Source: Nocardia grenadensis NBRC 108939
GTDB taxonomy: Bacteria; Actinomycetota; Actinomycetes; Mycobacteriales; Mycobacteriaceae
Direction of reading: 5' to 3'
Length of the DNA: 64,000 nucleotides
Assembly (NCBI RefSeq): GCF_001613445.1
Contig: NZ_BDCJ01000005.1
Coordinates: 62,001-126,000, forward strand
Position 1 is the first letter of the stretch; each line of letters opens with the position of its first letter. Both the position numbers and the translations under genes were made by a program. Shown piece after piece: positions 22,105 through 31,389 of the stretch. Below the pieces are notes generated by a model that was not told the DNA's origin, made no database searches, and saw only the letters and a program-made list of their open reading frames with translations.

Positions 22105-23138
22105 CGGACTCCCTGCTCGCTCAGATGGGCGGCCAGTTCGTAGAGGCCGCCCAGGTCCATACCGTTGGGGAGGGCGGGCAGCAGCAGCCGGGCGACCTCC
22201 AGATCGAGGAGTTCGGCCGCACTGGTGTCCTGGGCGCCGAGGGTGGCCGAATGTTCCACTGTCTCGGTGAGCAGCCCCGCGAAGTCGGCGGCGGACAGCG
22301 TGATCCCGGCGGATTCCAGGCCGGCGCGGATGGCGTCGGTATCGAGTTCACCCGCGGCCGCGGCCGCCCGCGTCTGTGCGCTGAGCGGGCTGTGTGCGGC
22401 GCGATTGACGATCACGCCGCCGATACGCAGATCTTTTCCGCGCAGTTCGGCGATGGCGTCCAGCGTCTCCTGGACGGGCAGCGCTTCGAGCAGTGTCACC
22501 AGATGGATCACCGTCTGGTCCGAATGCAGCAGTTTGGACACTCCGTCGGCCTGGGCGGCGATCGGGCCGCCCTTGGCGAGTTCGGCCATGGCCTGGGTGA
22601 CGTCGAGGAAACCGGCGATCCGGCCGGTCGGCGGTGCGTCGACGACCACCTCGTCGTAGACGGGCCGCCCGGTCCTGTCGGACCGGACCACGCATTCCTT
22701 GATCTTGCCGGTCAGGATGACATCGCGCAGGCCCGGCGCGATGGTGGTGACGAAATCTATGGCGCCCATCCGGCGCATCGCCCGGCCGGCGAAGCCGAGG
22801 TTGTAGAACATATCGAGGTATTCCAGGAACGAGTGCTCGATATCGAGTGCCAGGGCCACCACTTCGCCGCCGCCGTCGGCGGTGGCGATCTTCGTTTCGG
22901 TCGGGGGCAGCGGCGGCAGATCGAACAACTGGGCGATCGACTGACGGTTCTCCACCTCGACCAGCAGCACCCGCCGCCCCCCGGCGGCCAACGCCAGGGC
23001 CAGAGACGCGGACACCGTGGATTTACCGGTGCCACCCTTACCGGATACGTAGTGCAGGCGGGCGTTCGTCGCGCTGTCGGGCCACCCCGTCTTCAGGCCC
23101 GGTTCGGCCGATTCCGACATCGTCGTTGGTTCTGCCAC
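22101..23138 (-). CDS. bagA: Get3/ArsA-like ATPase, first of pair
   Basis: 345 residues, position of Rv3679. The P-loop [10 protein letters not shown] at residues 32-41 keeps the signature Lys34 that its partner lacks. [10 protein letters not shown] marks switch II. It shows typical SIMIBI NTPase order and no membrane segment, so it is a cytoplasmic ATPase acting with the downstream gene, probably as a heteromer. The usual Get3 CxxC zinc motif is not visible. Confidence 0.88.
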   Translation of the reverse strand: MAEPTTMSESAEPGLKTGWPDSATNARLHYVSGKGGTGKSTVSASLALALAAGGRRVLLVEVENRQSIAQLFDLPPLPPTETKIATADGGGEVVALALDIEHSFLEYLDMFYNLGFAGRAMRRMGAIDFVTTIAPGLRDVILTGKIKECVVRSDRTGRPVYDEVVVDAPPTGRIAGFLDVTQAMAELAKGGPIAAQADGVSKLLHSDQTVIHLVTLLEALPVQETLDAIAELRGKDLRIGGVIVNRAAHSPLSAQTRAAAAAGELDTDAIRAGLESAGITLSAADFAGLLTETVEHSATLGAQDTSAAELLDLEVARLLLPALPNGMDLGGLYELAAHLSEQGVR

Positions 23139-23288
23139 GGTCGCGAGCCTATAACTCGGACTGGACGTATGCCCGCATACTGCGGTAAGTGCGGATGTGG
23201 TGTACCAGACACCGGGGCCGGCCCTCTATCACCGCACCCGCGGTCGCGCCGTGGGCCTCGCGGACGGCACCCAGTAGGCTCCGTGCGC

Positions 23289-23453
23289 ATGAGCGATGTG
23301 ACCCAGTGGGAATACGCGACCGTACCGCTGCTGACGCATGCGACCAAACAGATCCTGGATCAGTGGGGCGCCGACGGGTGGGAGCTGGTGACCGTGCTGC
23401 CCGGGCCGACCGGTGAGCAGCATGTCGCCTACCTCAAGCGCCCGAAGCAGTAA
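23289..23453 (+). CDS. DUF4177-type small protein
   Basis: 54 residues starting MSDVTQWEYATVPLLTHATK, with QILDQWGADGWELV and LKRPKQ at the end, the compact beta-alpha-beta pattern of DUF4177. Mycobacteria have an equivalent short gene here. Cytoplasmic, function unknown. The RidA gene starts 5 nt later, so they form an operon. Confidence 0.88.
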   Translation: MSDVTQWEYATVPLLTHATKQILDQWGADGWELVTVLPGPTGEQHVAYLKRPKQ

Positions 23454-23458
23454 GCGCC

Positions 23459-23944
23459 GTGGCGGAATCCGAAACGAACCGGCCCGTGACCGAATGGCGG
23501 GCCAATCTCGACCGGCTGGGCTTGACGGTGCCGCCCGTGGTGGCTCCGGTGGCCGCGTACGTGCCCGCGCTCCGCACCGGCAACCACGTCTACACCTCCG
23601 GACAGCTGCCGTTCGTGGCGGGTGAACTGTCGGCGGTCGGGAAGGTCGGGGCCGAGGTCTCGCTCGACGAGGCGGTGACCGCCGCCCGCTGGTGCGCGGT
23701 GAACGCGCTGGCCGCCGTCCACGACCTGGTCGGTCTCGACGAGGTCGTGCGGATCGTGAAGGTGGTCGGGTTCGTCGCCTCGGCACCGGGATTCACCGAT
23801 CAGCCGTTGGTGATCAACGGCGCCTCGGAGTTCCTCGGTGAGGTGTTCGGGCCCGCGGGCGCGCACGCGCGCTCGGCGGTCGGCGTCTTCGAACTGCCGA
23901 AGAACACCCCGGTGGAGGTCGAACTCATCGCTGAGGTGCGCTGA
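23459..23944 (+). CDS. RidA-family enamine/imine deaminase
   Basis: 161 residues from a GTG, with GNHVYTSGQLPFVAGEL and an AARWCAVNALAAVHDLVGLDEVVRIVKVVGFVAS core and C-terminal VFGPAGAHARSAVGV, the trimeric RidA/YjgF fold. These enzymes hydrolyse reactive 2-aminoacrylate-type enamines released by PLP enzymes, preventing damage. The conserved Arg before SAVGV is present. The start lies just after the DUF4177 stop; the ribosome-binding site is weak, suggesting coupling. Confidence 0.9.
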   Translation: MAESETNRPVTEWRANLDRLGLTVPPVVAPVAAYVPALRTGNHVYTSGQLPFVAGELSAVGKVGAEVSLDEAVTAARWCAVNALAAVHDLVGLDEVVRIVKVVGFVASAPGFTDQPLVINGASEFLGEVFGPAGAHARSAVGVFELPKNTPVEVELIAEVR

Positions 23945-24027
23945 GCAGGGCGGACGCTCCCGGTTGGGCAGACCCGCCGCGTTGCCCATAGATTCGAACG
24001 GGCGACTTTCGAATTGGAGGTGTTGTG

Positions 24028-24828
24028 GTGACACTCACCCATCCGGCCTATGGGCAACTGCGCGTGGTGACGCCGTCGGCGTCGGTACTGCTCGCGAACA
24101 ATCCGGGACCGATGACTCTGGACGGCACGAACACCTGGATCCTGCGATCACCCGATCGCGCGGACTGTGTGGTGGTGGACCCGGGCCCCGACGATCCGGC
24201 GCATATCGCGGCGATCGCCGAGGTGACCGGTGGTGCGGTGGCGCTCACGCTGATCACCCATCGGCACCCCGACCACACCGGCGGAATCGACGAGTTGGTG
24301 CGGCTGACCGGGACACCGGTGCGGGCCATGGATCCGGAGTTCCTGCGTGGCGATGTGGCGGCGCTCACCGACGGTGAAGTGGTCGAGGCCGCAGGGGTGC
24401 GGATCACAGTGCTGCACACTCCCGGGCACACCGCCGATTCGGTGAGCTTCCTGCTGGAGGACGCGGTCCTGAGCGGGGACACCATTCTCGGCCGCGGCAC
24501 CACGGTGCTCGACCGCGACGGCACGCTGCGGGACTACCTGGGGTCGATGGACCGGTTGCTCGAAGCCGGGGTCGGACGGGCCCTGCTGCCCGCGCACGGT
24601 CCGGATCATCCGGATGTGGAACCGGTAGCGCGGTATTACATCGCGCATCGGCACGAGCGGCTCGCGCAGGTCCGTACGGCCCTGGCAGAACTCGGGGCCG
24701 ACGCGGACGCCATGGATGTGGTGCGCACGGTGTACTCCGACGTCGACGAGAGCCTGTGGCCGGCCGCGCGCAGCTCGGTGGAATCGCAGCTCACGTATCT
24801 GCGGTCGGAGCGGGACACGCAGAACTGA
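24028..24828 (+). CDS. Metallo-beta-lactamase fold hydrolase
   Basis: 266 residues, equivalent to Rv3677c. The zinc motif THRHPDHTGG (HxHxDH variant) is near residue 78, followed by HTPGHTADSV, LSGDTILGRG and LLPAHG. The MBL-fold core is complete, plus a C-terminal helical extension like that of glyoxalase II or LACTB2-type proteins. Likely an esterase, thioesterase or endonuclease; the substrate is unknown. The GTG at 24028 has a GGAGG 7 nt upstream; a GTG one codon earlier is too close. Confidence 0.9.
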   Translation: MTLTHPAYGQLRVVTPSASVLLANNPGPMTLDGTNTWILRSPDRADCVVVDPGPDDPAHIAAIAEVTGGAVALTLITHRHPDHTGGIDELVRLTGTPVRAMDPEFLRGDVAALTDGEVVEAAGVRITVLHTPGHTADSVSFLLEDAVLSGDTILGRGTTVLDRDGTLRDYLGSMDRLLEAGVGRALLPAHGPDHPDVEPVARYYIAHRHERLAQVRTALAELGADADAMDVVRTVYSDVDESLWPAARSSVESQLTYLRSERDTQN

Positions 24829-24847
24829 GTCGAGCGAATTCGGCGAC

Positions 24848-24889
24848 GGGCGGCGCTCCGAGAGGCAGATAACCCTCGGAGCGCCGCCC
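24848..24889. terminator. Bidirectional terminator between hydrolase and crp
   Basis: A 15-bp perfect stem GGGCGGCGCTCCGAG/CTCGGAGCGCCGCCC with a 12-nt loop between two convergent genes. Confidence 0.75.
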
Positions 24890-24982
24890 GTTCTACGCAG
24901 CAGCGCCGCAGATACCGAGCGCGCCGGCGGGTGATCCGCCCTCCGCAATCGGGCGGACTTCCGAGCCGTTCGTGCGGAGGTG

Positions 24983-25657
24983 TCAGCGAGCCCGGCGGGC
25001 CAACCGCTCCGAATCGGAGATCAGCACACTCTTGCCCTCGAGGCGCAGCCAGCCGCGGTGCGCGAAATCGGCGAGCGCCTTGTTGACCGTCTCGCGGGAG
25101 GCGCCGACGAGCTGGGCGATCTCCTCCTGGGTCAGGTCGTGGGTCACCCGCAGCGCGCCGGCCTCCTGGGTGCCGAACCGCTGCGCGAGCTGCAGCAGCG
25201 CCTTGGCGACCCGGCCGGGCACGTCGGTGAAGATCAGGTCCGCGAGGTTGTTGTTGGTCCGGCGCAACCGGCGGGCGAGCACCCGCAGCAGCTGTTCGGC
25301 GATCTCGGGGCGCTGATCGATCCACGCCTTGAGCGCCTCCCGGTCCATGGTCACGGCGCGGACCTCGGTCACCGTGGTGGCGGTGGAGGTACGTGGGCCG
25401 GGATCGAAGATGGACAGCTCACCGAACATATCCGACGGACCCATGATGGTCAGCAGATTCTCCCGGCCGTCCGGGGAGCGGCGGCCCAGCTTCACCTTGC
25501 CGGACGTGATGATGTACAGCCGATCACCCGGTTCGCCCTCGTTGAAGATGACGTGGCCGCGAGGGAAATCCACGGGCTGCAGCTGTTTGGCGAGCGCAGC
25601 CACCGCGGTGGGCTCAACGCCTTGGAAGATGCCTGCTCTGGCGAGGGCCTCGTCCAC
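24983..25657 (-). CDS. crp: Crp/GlxR-type cAMP-responsive regulator
   Basis: 224 residues, the same length as M. tuberculosis Crp (Rv3676). The cyclic nucleotide-binding domain (residues ~20-115) has [14 protein letters not shown] and [18 protein letters not shown], the phosphate-binding cassette. The winged helix-turn-helix is near 172-195 ([21 protein letters not shown]), recognising TGTGA-N6-TCACA. The start is GTG at 25657 after AAGGAGC. A perfect site of that type lies in this window at 41450-41465, at the promoter of the Ms1-like RNA. Confidence 0.96.
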   Translation of the reverse strand: MDEALARAGIFQGVEPTAVAALAKQLQPVDFPRGHVIFNEGEPGDRLYIITSGKVKLGRRSPDGRENLLTIMGPSDMFGELSIFDPGPRTSTATTVTEVRAVTMDREALKAWIDQRPEIAEQLLRVLARRLRRTNNNLADLIFTDVPGRVAKALLQLAQRFGTQEAGALRVTHDLTQEEIAQLVGASRETVNKALADFAHRGWLRLEGKSVLISDSERLARRAR

Positions 25658-25836
25658 GAATGTGCTCCTTAGGGAAATGGCTGTAGTCGTCGGGCGGACC
25701 GATGCGGTTCGGCCGACAGTGCAGTCTACGCGGCCTTATCGACGCGCAGTGACAGACACCACGTAAGGAAGGTTAACCGTGGGCGAGTCGGGGCGGTCCG
25801 GCCGCCCGCACGATCGGCCCGCACGGGCGTTGTCGA

Positions 25837-26091
25837 TCAGCTCGCACGGGCGATGTCGACGGTCTCGCGCGCCTCCTCGCTGCGATTACGGCGGCGGCGC
25901 ATACGCGCGACCGCCGCCGGTAGTCCGAGCTTTGTCAGCTCGTTGACCTCGGCGTTGCTGGCCTTGTCCAGGTAGGCCTGGACTTCCTCGTCGGGCTCGA
26001 GAAGTTTGCGCAGACGGTTCTCCACCCGTTCCATGCCGAGTGCGAACAGCATCAACACCACTGGGAAGAGCACCACAGCGAGTCCTTGCAT
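25837..26091 (-). CDS. Small single-pass membrane protein (Rv3675-like)
   Basis: 84 residues: an N-terminal transmembrane helix (LAVVLFPVVLMLFALGMERVE), then a charged cytoplasmic helix and a basic C-terminus with MRRRRNRSEE. The same kind of gene lies between crp and nth in mycobacteria. It is divergent from nth, sharing a 91-nt intergenic region. Function unknown. Confidence 0.85.
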   Translation of the reverse strand: MQGLAVVLFPVVLMLFALGMERVENRLRKLLEPDEEVQAYLDKASNAEVNELTKLGLPAAVARMRRRRNRSEEARETVDIARAS

Positions 26092-26182
26092 GCCGGGTAG
26101 TTAACACTGTCGAGGTCTCAGATGGAATACGGGAGTAGAACTGAGAAGACAACGTTGTCGGACGGTTCCGTATGGTGGACGG

Positions 26183-27016
26183 GTGCGTACCTCCCCCTCA
26201 GAAACCGTCGGAAGCGACATTTCCGGCACTGTCGAGGCGGCTGTCGTGCGCCCGGCCGCCGGCGGGGCGCGCACCCGTAAATCCAGTACTCGACCGGCGG
26301 AAACGCGTTTGGGTCTGGTGCGTCGCGCCCGCCGGATGAACCGGCTTCTGGCGCGCGCATTTCCCGACGCTCATTGCGAGTTGGATTTCGGTACTCCGCT
26401 GGAACTCGCGGTGGCCACGATCCTGTCCGCGCAATGCACGGATGTGCGAGTGAATATGACCACTCCGGCTCTGTTCGCCGCCTATCCCGACGCCCGGGCC
26501 TATGCCGAGGCCAACCGTGCGGAGCTGGAAGAACTCATCCGTCCCACCGGTTTCTATCGCAACAAGGCGAATTCACTCATCGGCCTCGGACAGGCACTAC
26601 TCGAACACTACGACGGTGAATTACCTCACACGATGGCGGAACTGGTCCGTTTACCGGGCATCGGCCGAAAAACCGCCAATGTGATTCTCGGTAACGCATT
26701 CGGAATTCCGGGTATCACCGTCGATACCCACTTCGGCCGGTTGGTGCGTCGATGGGGGTGGACCACCGAGGAGGACCCGGTAAAAGTCGAACACGCGATC
26801 GGTGCGCTGATCGAGCGCAAGGACTGGACGATGCTGTCGCACCGGGTGATCTTCCACGGGCGCCGGGTCTGTCATGCCCGGAAGCCGGCGTGCGGGGTCT
26901 GTCTGCTGGCCAAGGACTGCCCCTCGTTCGGGGCCGGACCGACCGATCCGGAAGCGGCGGCCAAACTCGTGAAGGGACCCGAGGCGCCGCATCTGCTCGA
27001 ACTGGTGGGCCGTTGA
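26183..27016 (+). CDS. nth: Endonuclease III
   Basis: 277 residues with a basic N-terminal extension of about 50. The helix-hairpin-helix [11 protein letters not shown] holds the catalytic Lys, and the catalytic Asp is in VDTHFGR. A C-x6-C-x2-C-x5-C cluster near the C-terminus ([11 protein letters not shown]...C) binds [4Fe-4S]. It removes oxidised pyrimidines and nicks abasic sites in base excision repair. GTG start. Its stop overlaps the TTG start of the next gene (TTGA), coupling the two. Confidence 0.96.
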   Translation: MRTSPSETVGSDISGTVEAAVVRPAAGGARTRKSSTRPAETRLGLVRRARRMNRLLARAFPDAHCELDFGTPLELAVATILSAQCTDVRVNMTTPALFAAYPDARAYAEANRAELEELIRPTGFYRNKANSLIGLGQALLEHYDGELPHTMAELVRLPGIGRKTANVILGNAFGIPGITVDTHFGRLVRRWGWTTEEDPVKVEHAIGALIERKDWTMLSHRVIFHGRRVCHARKPACGVCLLAKDCPSFGAGPTDPEAAAKLVKGPEAPHLLELVGR

Positions 27017-27666
27017 GTCGCGTACCGGTTTTCTGGAAATGGGCATTGACGGCGGTAATCGTGGCATTGGCGGCCGCGATCGCTTTCTGGCCGCGCGGTG
27101 GTTCGGAAAACGCCGGACCCGCCCCGCAGCACACCCGGACGATCGATCCCGCGTTGCGAGCGGCGTCGGGGGCCGCCCAATGCCCCACCGCCTCGGCACC
27201 GGCGGAGCCACCTGGTCCGCTGACGGATCTGGTGCTGAGCTGTCTGGCCGACGCCGCACCGGCGTACCCGGGCCGCTTCACCGGCCGGCCCGTGGTGCTC
27301 AACCTTTGGGCGTACTGGTGCCAGCCGTGCCGCACCGAACTACCGCTCTTCCAGGAATACGCCGACCGCGCGGGCTCCGCGGTGCAGGTCATCACGGTGC
27401 ACAGTGACCCGGACGAGGCCAAAGCGCTGGCGCTGCTCGCCGCGCTCAATGACGATCTGCGGGCGCAGGGGCGCGCCGAACTGCACCTGCCGGGCCTGCA
27501 GGATCCCGATGCCCGGGTCCGCGCCGCCGCGCAGGCGCCGACAGCCCTGCCGATCACCGTTCTGGTCCGCCCGGACGGTTCGATCGCGGACTATGTCGCC
27601 CGTCCGTTCCGCGATGCGGACGATATCGCCGCCAGTGTGGCCGCCGCACTAGGAGTCACCGCGTGA
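27013..27666 (+). CDS. Membrane-anchored thioredoxin-like protein (TlpA/ResA type)
   Basis: 217 residues from a TTG overlapping the nth stop. An N-terminal signal anchor ([19 protein letters not shown]) precedes a thioredoxin domain with WCQPC as active site and cis-Pro LPITVLV. It is equivalent to Rv3673c. It faces the outside and probably reduces or oxidises thiols in exported proteins or cytochrome c. No upstream ATG/GTG gives the anchor at the N-terminus, supporting the TTG. Confidence 0.88.
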   Translation: MSRVPVFWKWALTAVIVALAAAIAFWPRGGSENAGPAPQHTRTIDPALRAASGAAQCPTASAPAEPPGPLTDLVLSCLADAAPAYPGRFTGRPVVLNLWAYWCQPCRTELPLFQEYADRAGSAVQVITVHSDPDEAKALALLAALNDDLRAQGRAELHLPGLQDPDARVRAAAQAPTALPITVLVRPDGSIADYVARPFRDADDIAASVAAALGVTA

Positions 27667-27730
27667 TGCGTTACCTCCGCCTTCGCTTCAGCCTCCGCGG
27701 ATCGTATGTAACCCCCTCGAGGGAGGCCCT

Positions 27731-28435
27731 GTGAGCGAAGATCGAGTACCGCCCTGGCTGAGTGGGGCGGCGGGGCCGGGCCGGCCCGATTTCTCCGACA
27801 CCCTGGGCCGGACGCGGAGCCTGCGGCGCGTGGTGGCGGGCAAGGTCCGCGAGGCCGCGGTGCTGGTGCTCTTCGCGGGTGATCCGGCCGGCGACCCGGC
27901 CGCGCCCGGCGGCCTGCCCGCCGACGCCGAGATCCTGCTCACCCAGCGCGCGTCCACCATGCGGCAGCACCGCGGGCAGGTGGCGTTTCCCGGCGGCGCC
28001 GTGGACCCCGGCGACGACGGTCCGGTCGACACCGCGTTACGGGAGGCATGGGAGGAAACCGGCCTGGACCCCGCCGGCGTGCAGCCGGTCACCACACTCC
28101 CGAAACTGTTCGTCCCGCCGTCGCGCTTCGATGTGACCCCGGTCGTCTCCTATTGGCGGACGCCGAGTGAGGTGCGGGTGGTGGACCGGGCCGAAACCGA
28201 TCGCGTGGTGCGGGTTCCGATGGCGGAACTCCTCGATCCGGCCAACCGGTTCCTGGTGCGCAGCGCGCTCGGGTACCGGAGTCCGGCCTTCCAGGTGGAC
28301 GGAATGTTGGTCTGGGGGCTCACCGGCGGCATACTGGCCGGACTCATGACTTCACTGGGCTGGGAATCGGAATGGGACCGAACCGACGTGCGTGATCTGG
28401 AAGAGGCCTTGGCCGCGGTGGGGATGGTGTTGTGA
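27731..28435 (+). CDS. Nudix hydrolase, CoA pyrophosphatase-like
   Basis: 234 residues from a GTG. The Nudix box GGAVDPGDDGPVDTALREAWEETGL is complete, and the following PPSRFDVTPVVSYW matches NUDT7/8-type CoA diphosphatases. The equivalent in M. tuberculosis is Rv3672c. Predicted to hydrolyse CoA or similar nucleoside diphosphate compounds in the cytoplasm. Its stop overlaps the marP start by 4 nt (GTGA). Confidence 0.9.
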   Translation: MSEDRVPPWLSGAAGPGRPDFSDTLGRTRSLRRVVAGKVREAAVLVLFAGDPAGDPAAPGGLPADAEILLTQRASTMRQHRGQVAFPGGAVDPGDDGPVDTALREAWEETGLDPAGVQPVTTLPKLFVPPSRFDVTPVVSYWRTPSEVRVVDRAETDRVVRVPMAELLDPANRFLVRSALGYRSPAFQVDGMLVWGLTGGILAGLMTSLGWESEWDRTDVRDLEEALAAVGMVL

Positions 28436-29625
28436 GCTCCTCGGCGTGGCTCGATATAGCGGTTGTCATATTGGCGCTCCTGGCCGCCTCCTCCGGGTGG
28501 CGGCAGGGCGCGGTGGCGTCCGCACTGGCTTTTCTCGGGGTGGTGCTCGGCGCGGTTGCCGGAATCCTGATCGCCCCGCACATTCTCGTGCACATCGATG
28601 AGGGCCGCAGCCGGGTACTGGCCGGGGTCCTGCTCATCGTGCTGCTGGTGATCGTCGGTGAAGTAGCGGGCATGGTGCTGGGCCGGGCGGCGCGCAGCGG
28701 GATGACCCATCCGTTCGCGCGCGGTGTCGACAGTGTGGTGGGCGCGGTGCTGCAGACCGGCGCCGTGCTGGTGACGGCCTGGCTGCTGGCGCTTCCACTG
28801 GCGACCTCGTCGCAGCCCGCCATCGCCTCGGCCATCAACAGTTCCCGCGTACTCGCCGACGTCAACCGGGTCGCCCCGGACTGGTTGCGCCAATTGCCCA
28901 ACGAGTTCTCCAAACTGCTCAACACCTCGGGCCTGCCGGATGTGATCGGCCCGTTCGGGCGTGCGCCCATCGCCGCGGTGGAACCGCCGGATCCCAGCGT
29001 GCTGGCCAGTCCGGTCGCCGGCTCCCTGCAGCAGAGCGTGCTGCGTATCCGCGGTGTGGCACCGAGCTGCCAGCGGGCGCTGGAAGGTTCCGGTTTCGTG
29101 GTGGCGCCGGAGCGGGTGCTGACCAACGCGCACGTGGTGGCCGGAACCACCAGCGTGACGGTGGATTCCGCGGCCGGGCCGCTGGATGCCACGGTGGTCG
29201 AGTTCGATCCGTCCATGGATATCGCGGTGCTGTCGGTGCCCGGGTTGGTGGCGCCGGTCATTCCGCAGGCGCCGGAGCCGGCCGTATCGGGTGAGAGCGC
29301 GATCGTGCTCGGCTACCCCGGAGGTGGCCGGTACACGGCGAGCGCGGCCCGGGTGCGCGAGACGCTGGACCTGACCGGTCCCACCATCTACCGGGACGGC
29401 ACGGTGGAGCGTGAGGTGTACACCGTGCGCGGGTCGGTGCGGGCCGGGAATTCGGGTGGACCACTGGTCGATACCGAGGGCAAGGTGCTGGGTGTGGTGT
29501 TCGGTGCCGCCGTCACCGACGACGACACCGGGTACGTGCTCACCCTCGACGAGGTCCGGGAGCGTATCGATATGGCGCCCTCGGCCGGTTCGCCGGTGGA
29601 TACCGGTCCCTGCGTACTGAGCTGA
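28432..29625 (+). CDS. marP: Membrane-bound periplasmic serine protease MarP
   Basis: 397 residues. The first ~150 contain four transmembrane helices of the CvpA-like type, the rest a chymotrypsin-like protease. The catalytic triad is His234 (TNAHVVAG), Asp263 (PSMDIAVL) and Ser341 (GNSGGP), almost the same numbering as M. tuberculosis MarP. Cys near residue 210 and Cys395 correspond to its redox-sensitive disulfide. In mycobacteria it maintains intracellular pH in acid by processing peptidoglycan hydrolases such as RipA. It is cotranscribed with the thioredoxin-like gene two genes upstream, which might act on that disulfide (inference). Confidence 0.95.
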   Translation: MSSSAWLDIAVVILALLAASSGWRQGAVASALAFLGVVLGAVAGILIAPHILVHIDEGRSRVLAGVLLIVLLVIVGEVAGMVLGRAARSGMTHPFARGVDSVVGAVLQTGAVLVTAWLLALPLATSSQPAIASAINSSRVLADVNRVAPDWLRQLPNEFSKLLNTSGLPDVIGPFGRAPIAAVEPPDPSVLASPVAGSLQQSVLRIRGVAPSCQRALEGSGFVVAPERVLTNAHVVAGTTSVTVDSAAGPLDATVVEFDPSMDIAVLSVPGLVAPVIPQAPEPAVSGESAIVLGYPGGGRYTASAARVRETLDLTGPTIYRDGTVEREVYTVRGSVRAGNSGGPLVDTEGKVLGVVFGAAVTDDDTGYVLTLDEVRERIDMAPSAGSPVDTGPCVLS

Positions 29626-29833
29626 TGGCCGGCGGCGGCCCGGCCGGGTGCCCTGCCGCAGCCCGAGTTCCGGTCGCCCGGCTGCGCCGGATTGCGACGG
29701 TCCTGCCCGACTGGCGCTCATCCGGAGTACCTCCGACCACGCTCCCGCCATATGCGGGTCCCCGACGGGCGCCTGCCGCGCTCACGTTCTGCCATGCGTC
29801 CGGTCGTGGGTATGCACTGCCGGGCCGCGCGTT

Positions 29834-30832
29834 TCAGGCAGGGCGGCCCGGTTTTCGCCGGTCCGGCCCGGCGAGCAGTTTCGCGATCTCCGCGGTGACC
29901 GCGTCCGGGTTCTCCAGATGCGCGAAATGCGCGGCGTCCCGAATGGTGACCACCCGGCGGTGCGGCGACAGTGCCGGGCCGCGATGCACGGTGGCGGGCA
30001 GGATGTAGCGGTCGGACTCGCCGCGCATGGAAACCACCGGGATATCGATCGGCCGGCGCATCACCGCCATGAACCGGCGACCGTCGGCCCGCCACTGGCT
30101 GCGGAAGGCCCAGCGCCGGTATTCCAGCCCGCAGTGGGCGACTCCGGGAATCCGGATGGCCGAACGCATCCGGTTCGCGCTGTCGGCGAATTCCGCGGTC
30201 CGGGCCCAGGACCGCGCGCCGCGGTCGGCCAGGATCCGCACGGCTCCGGCACCGTCGTCGCGGGTGAGCCGGTGCTCGGGGTAGCGGGGGAGCTGGTCGC
30301 GCAGGAAGTCCGGCAACCACGCTCGCCGCTGGCTGCTGTCCCGCAGCACCGAACTCTTCAGGGCCGCCGGATGCGGCGAGGACACCACCGCGATCGACCG
30401 GACCAGCCGCGGGTGCAGGACCGCGGTCGCCCAGCAGACCAGGCCACCGTCGGCATGTCCGACCAGGGTCGCGCCGGTGTGCCCGAGTGCGCGGATCAGC
30501 CCGGCGATATCCCCGGCCAGCGTCCAGCCGTCGTAGCCGCGCGGCGGTTTGTCGCTGTCGCCGTAGCCGCGCAGATCGACCGCGACCACATGGTTGCCGA
30601 GTTCGGCCAGCGCGGTGAGCTGGTGGCGCCACGACCACCAGAAGTCCGCGAACCCGTGCAGCAGGACGACCAGCGGCGCATCCGGATGCTCCGGCCCGGC
30701 ACTCGCGATATGCAGCCGTATCCCATTGGCGTGCACATCGCGGTGCGTCCAGGGGCCGCCGAAGCGCACGCTGGACGGGTCCGGTGGAAAGTTCGACGCC
30801 ACGTCGTCCGAGCGTAGTGAACGCCGGGACAT
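29834..30832 (-). CDS. Alpha/beta hydrolase, epoxide hydrolase-like (EphE)
   Basis: 332 residues. HGFADFWWSWRHQL supplies the oxyanion HGF motif, GHADGG the nucleophile Asp elbow, and DAAHFAHLENP the catalytic His. Asp rather than Ser in the elbow supports epoxide hydrolase or dehalogenase chemistry; Rv3670 (ephE) is the positional equivalent. Cytoplasmic. The ATG at 30832 has no clear ribosome-binding site; it lies 20 nt after the upstream membrane-protein gene on the same strand. Confidence 0.87.
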   Translation of the reverse strand: MSRRSLRSDDVASNFPPDPSSVRFGGPWTHRDVHANGIRLHIASAGPEHPDAPLVVLLHGFADFWWSWRHQLTALAELGNHVVAVDLRGYGDSDKPPRGYDGWTLAGDIAGLIRALGHTGATLVGHADGGLVCWATAVLHPRLVRSIAVVSSPHPAALKSSVLRDSSQRRAWLPDFLRDQLPRYPEHRLTRDDGAGAVRILADRGARSWARTAEFADSANRMRSAIRIPGVAHCGLEYRRWAFRSQWRADGRRFMAVMRRPIDIPVVSMRGESDRYILPATVHRGPALSPHRRVVTIRDAAHFAHLENPDAVTAEIAKLLAGPDRRKPGRPA

Positions 30833-30851
30833 CACCGTGTGGCGGTCCTGC

Positions 30852-31352
30852 CTACCGCTGCGCGGTCTTCTCCAGCGCGCCGGGCTCGTCGTGGCTGCCG
30901 AACCCGGAGGGCAGGACCGTACGGGTCTGCTTGAGCGAATCGATCGTCTTCTCCGGTGCGCGCAGCTTCTTCACCTTGCGGTAGCCGAGGAACGCCAGCA
31001 GCGAGGTCACCAGGATCATGAGCGCGAAGACGATCCAGAACGCGGCCCACCGGGTGAGCCAGATATCCAGGGTCTCGGCCACGGCGAAGAAGAAGAAGAA
31101 ACTGCTGAACAGCAGTACGGTCAGCGCGCCGATGAAGTAGACGCTGCCCTGCACGCCCTTCTTGATCTCACCGGTGACCTCGGCCTTGGCCAGGGCCACC
31201 TCGGCGCGGACCAGGGTCGAGACCTGCTCGGAGGCGTCGCGGACCAGACTGCCGAAACTGGCCGATGCGTGCGGGTCGATCTCGGACAGCGGAATCGAGG
31301 TGACCGTGCCGCCTCGTACACCGTCTCCGTTACCGCCCTGTGTGACACTCAC
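30852..31352 (-). CDS. Holin-X/DUF1469-like membrane protein (Rv3669-like)
   Basis: 166 residues with two transmembrane helices (YFIGALTVLLFSSFFFFFAVAE and FWIVFALMILVTSLLAFLGY), preceded by a region typical of the family (SLVRDASEQVSTLVRAEVALAKAEV). The family is called putative actinobacterial holin-X, but members are housekeeping membrane proteins of unknown role, with no phage genes nearby. GTG start. Confidence 0.85.
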   Translation of the reverse strand: MSVTQGGNGDGVRGGTVTSIPLSEIDPHASASFGSLVRDASEQVSTLVRAEVALAKAEVTGEIKKGVQGSVYFIGALTVLLFSSFFFFFAVAETLDIWLTRWAAFWIVFALMILVTSLLAFLGYRKVKKLRAPEKTIDSLKQTRTVLPSGFGSHDEPGALEKTAQR

Positions 31353-31389
31353 GTGGTCGACCCTCTCCCTGTCCCGATCCTGCTCGGTC

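Noticed and set aside
30852..31352. Phage holin from a prophage.
   Set aside because: The family name is historical; no phage genes nearby and the position is conserved in mycobacteria.
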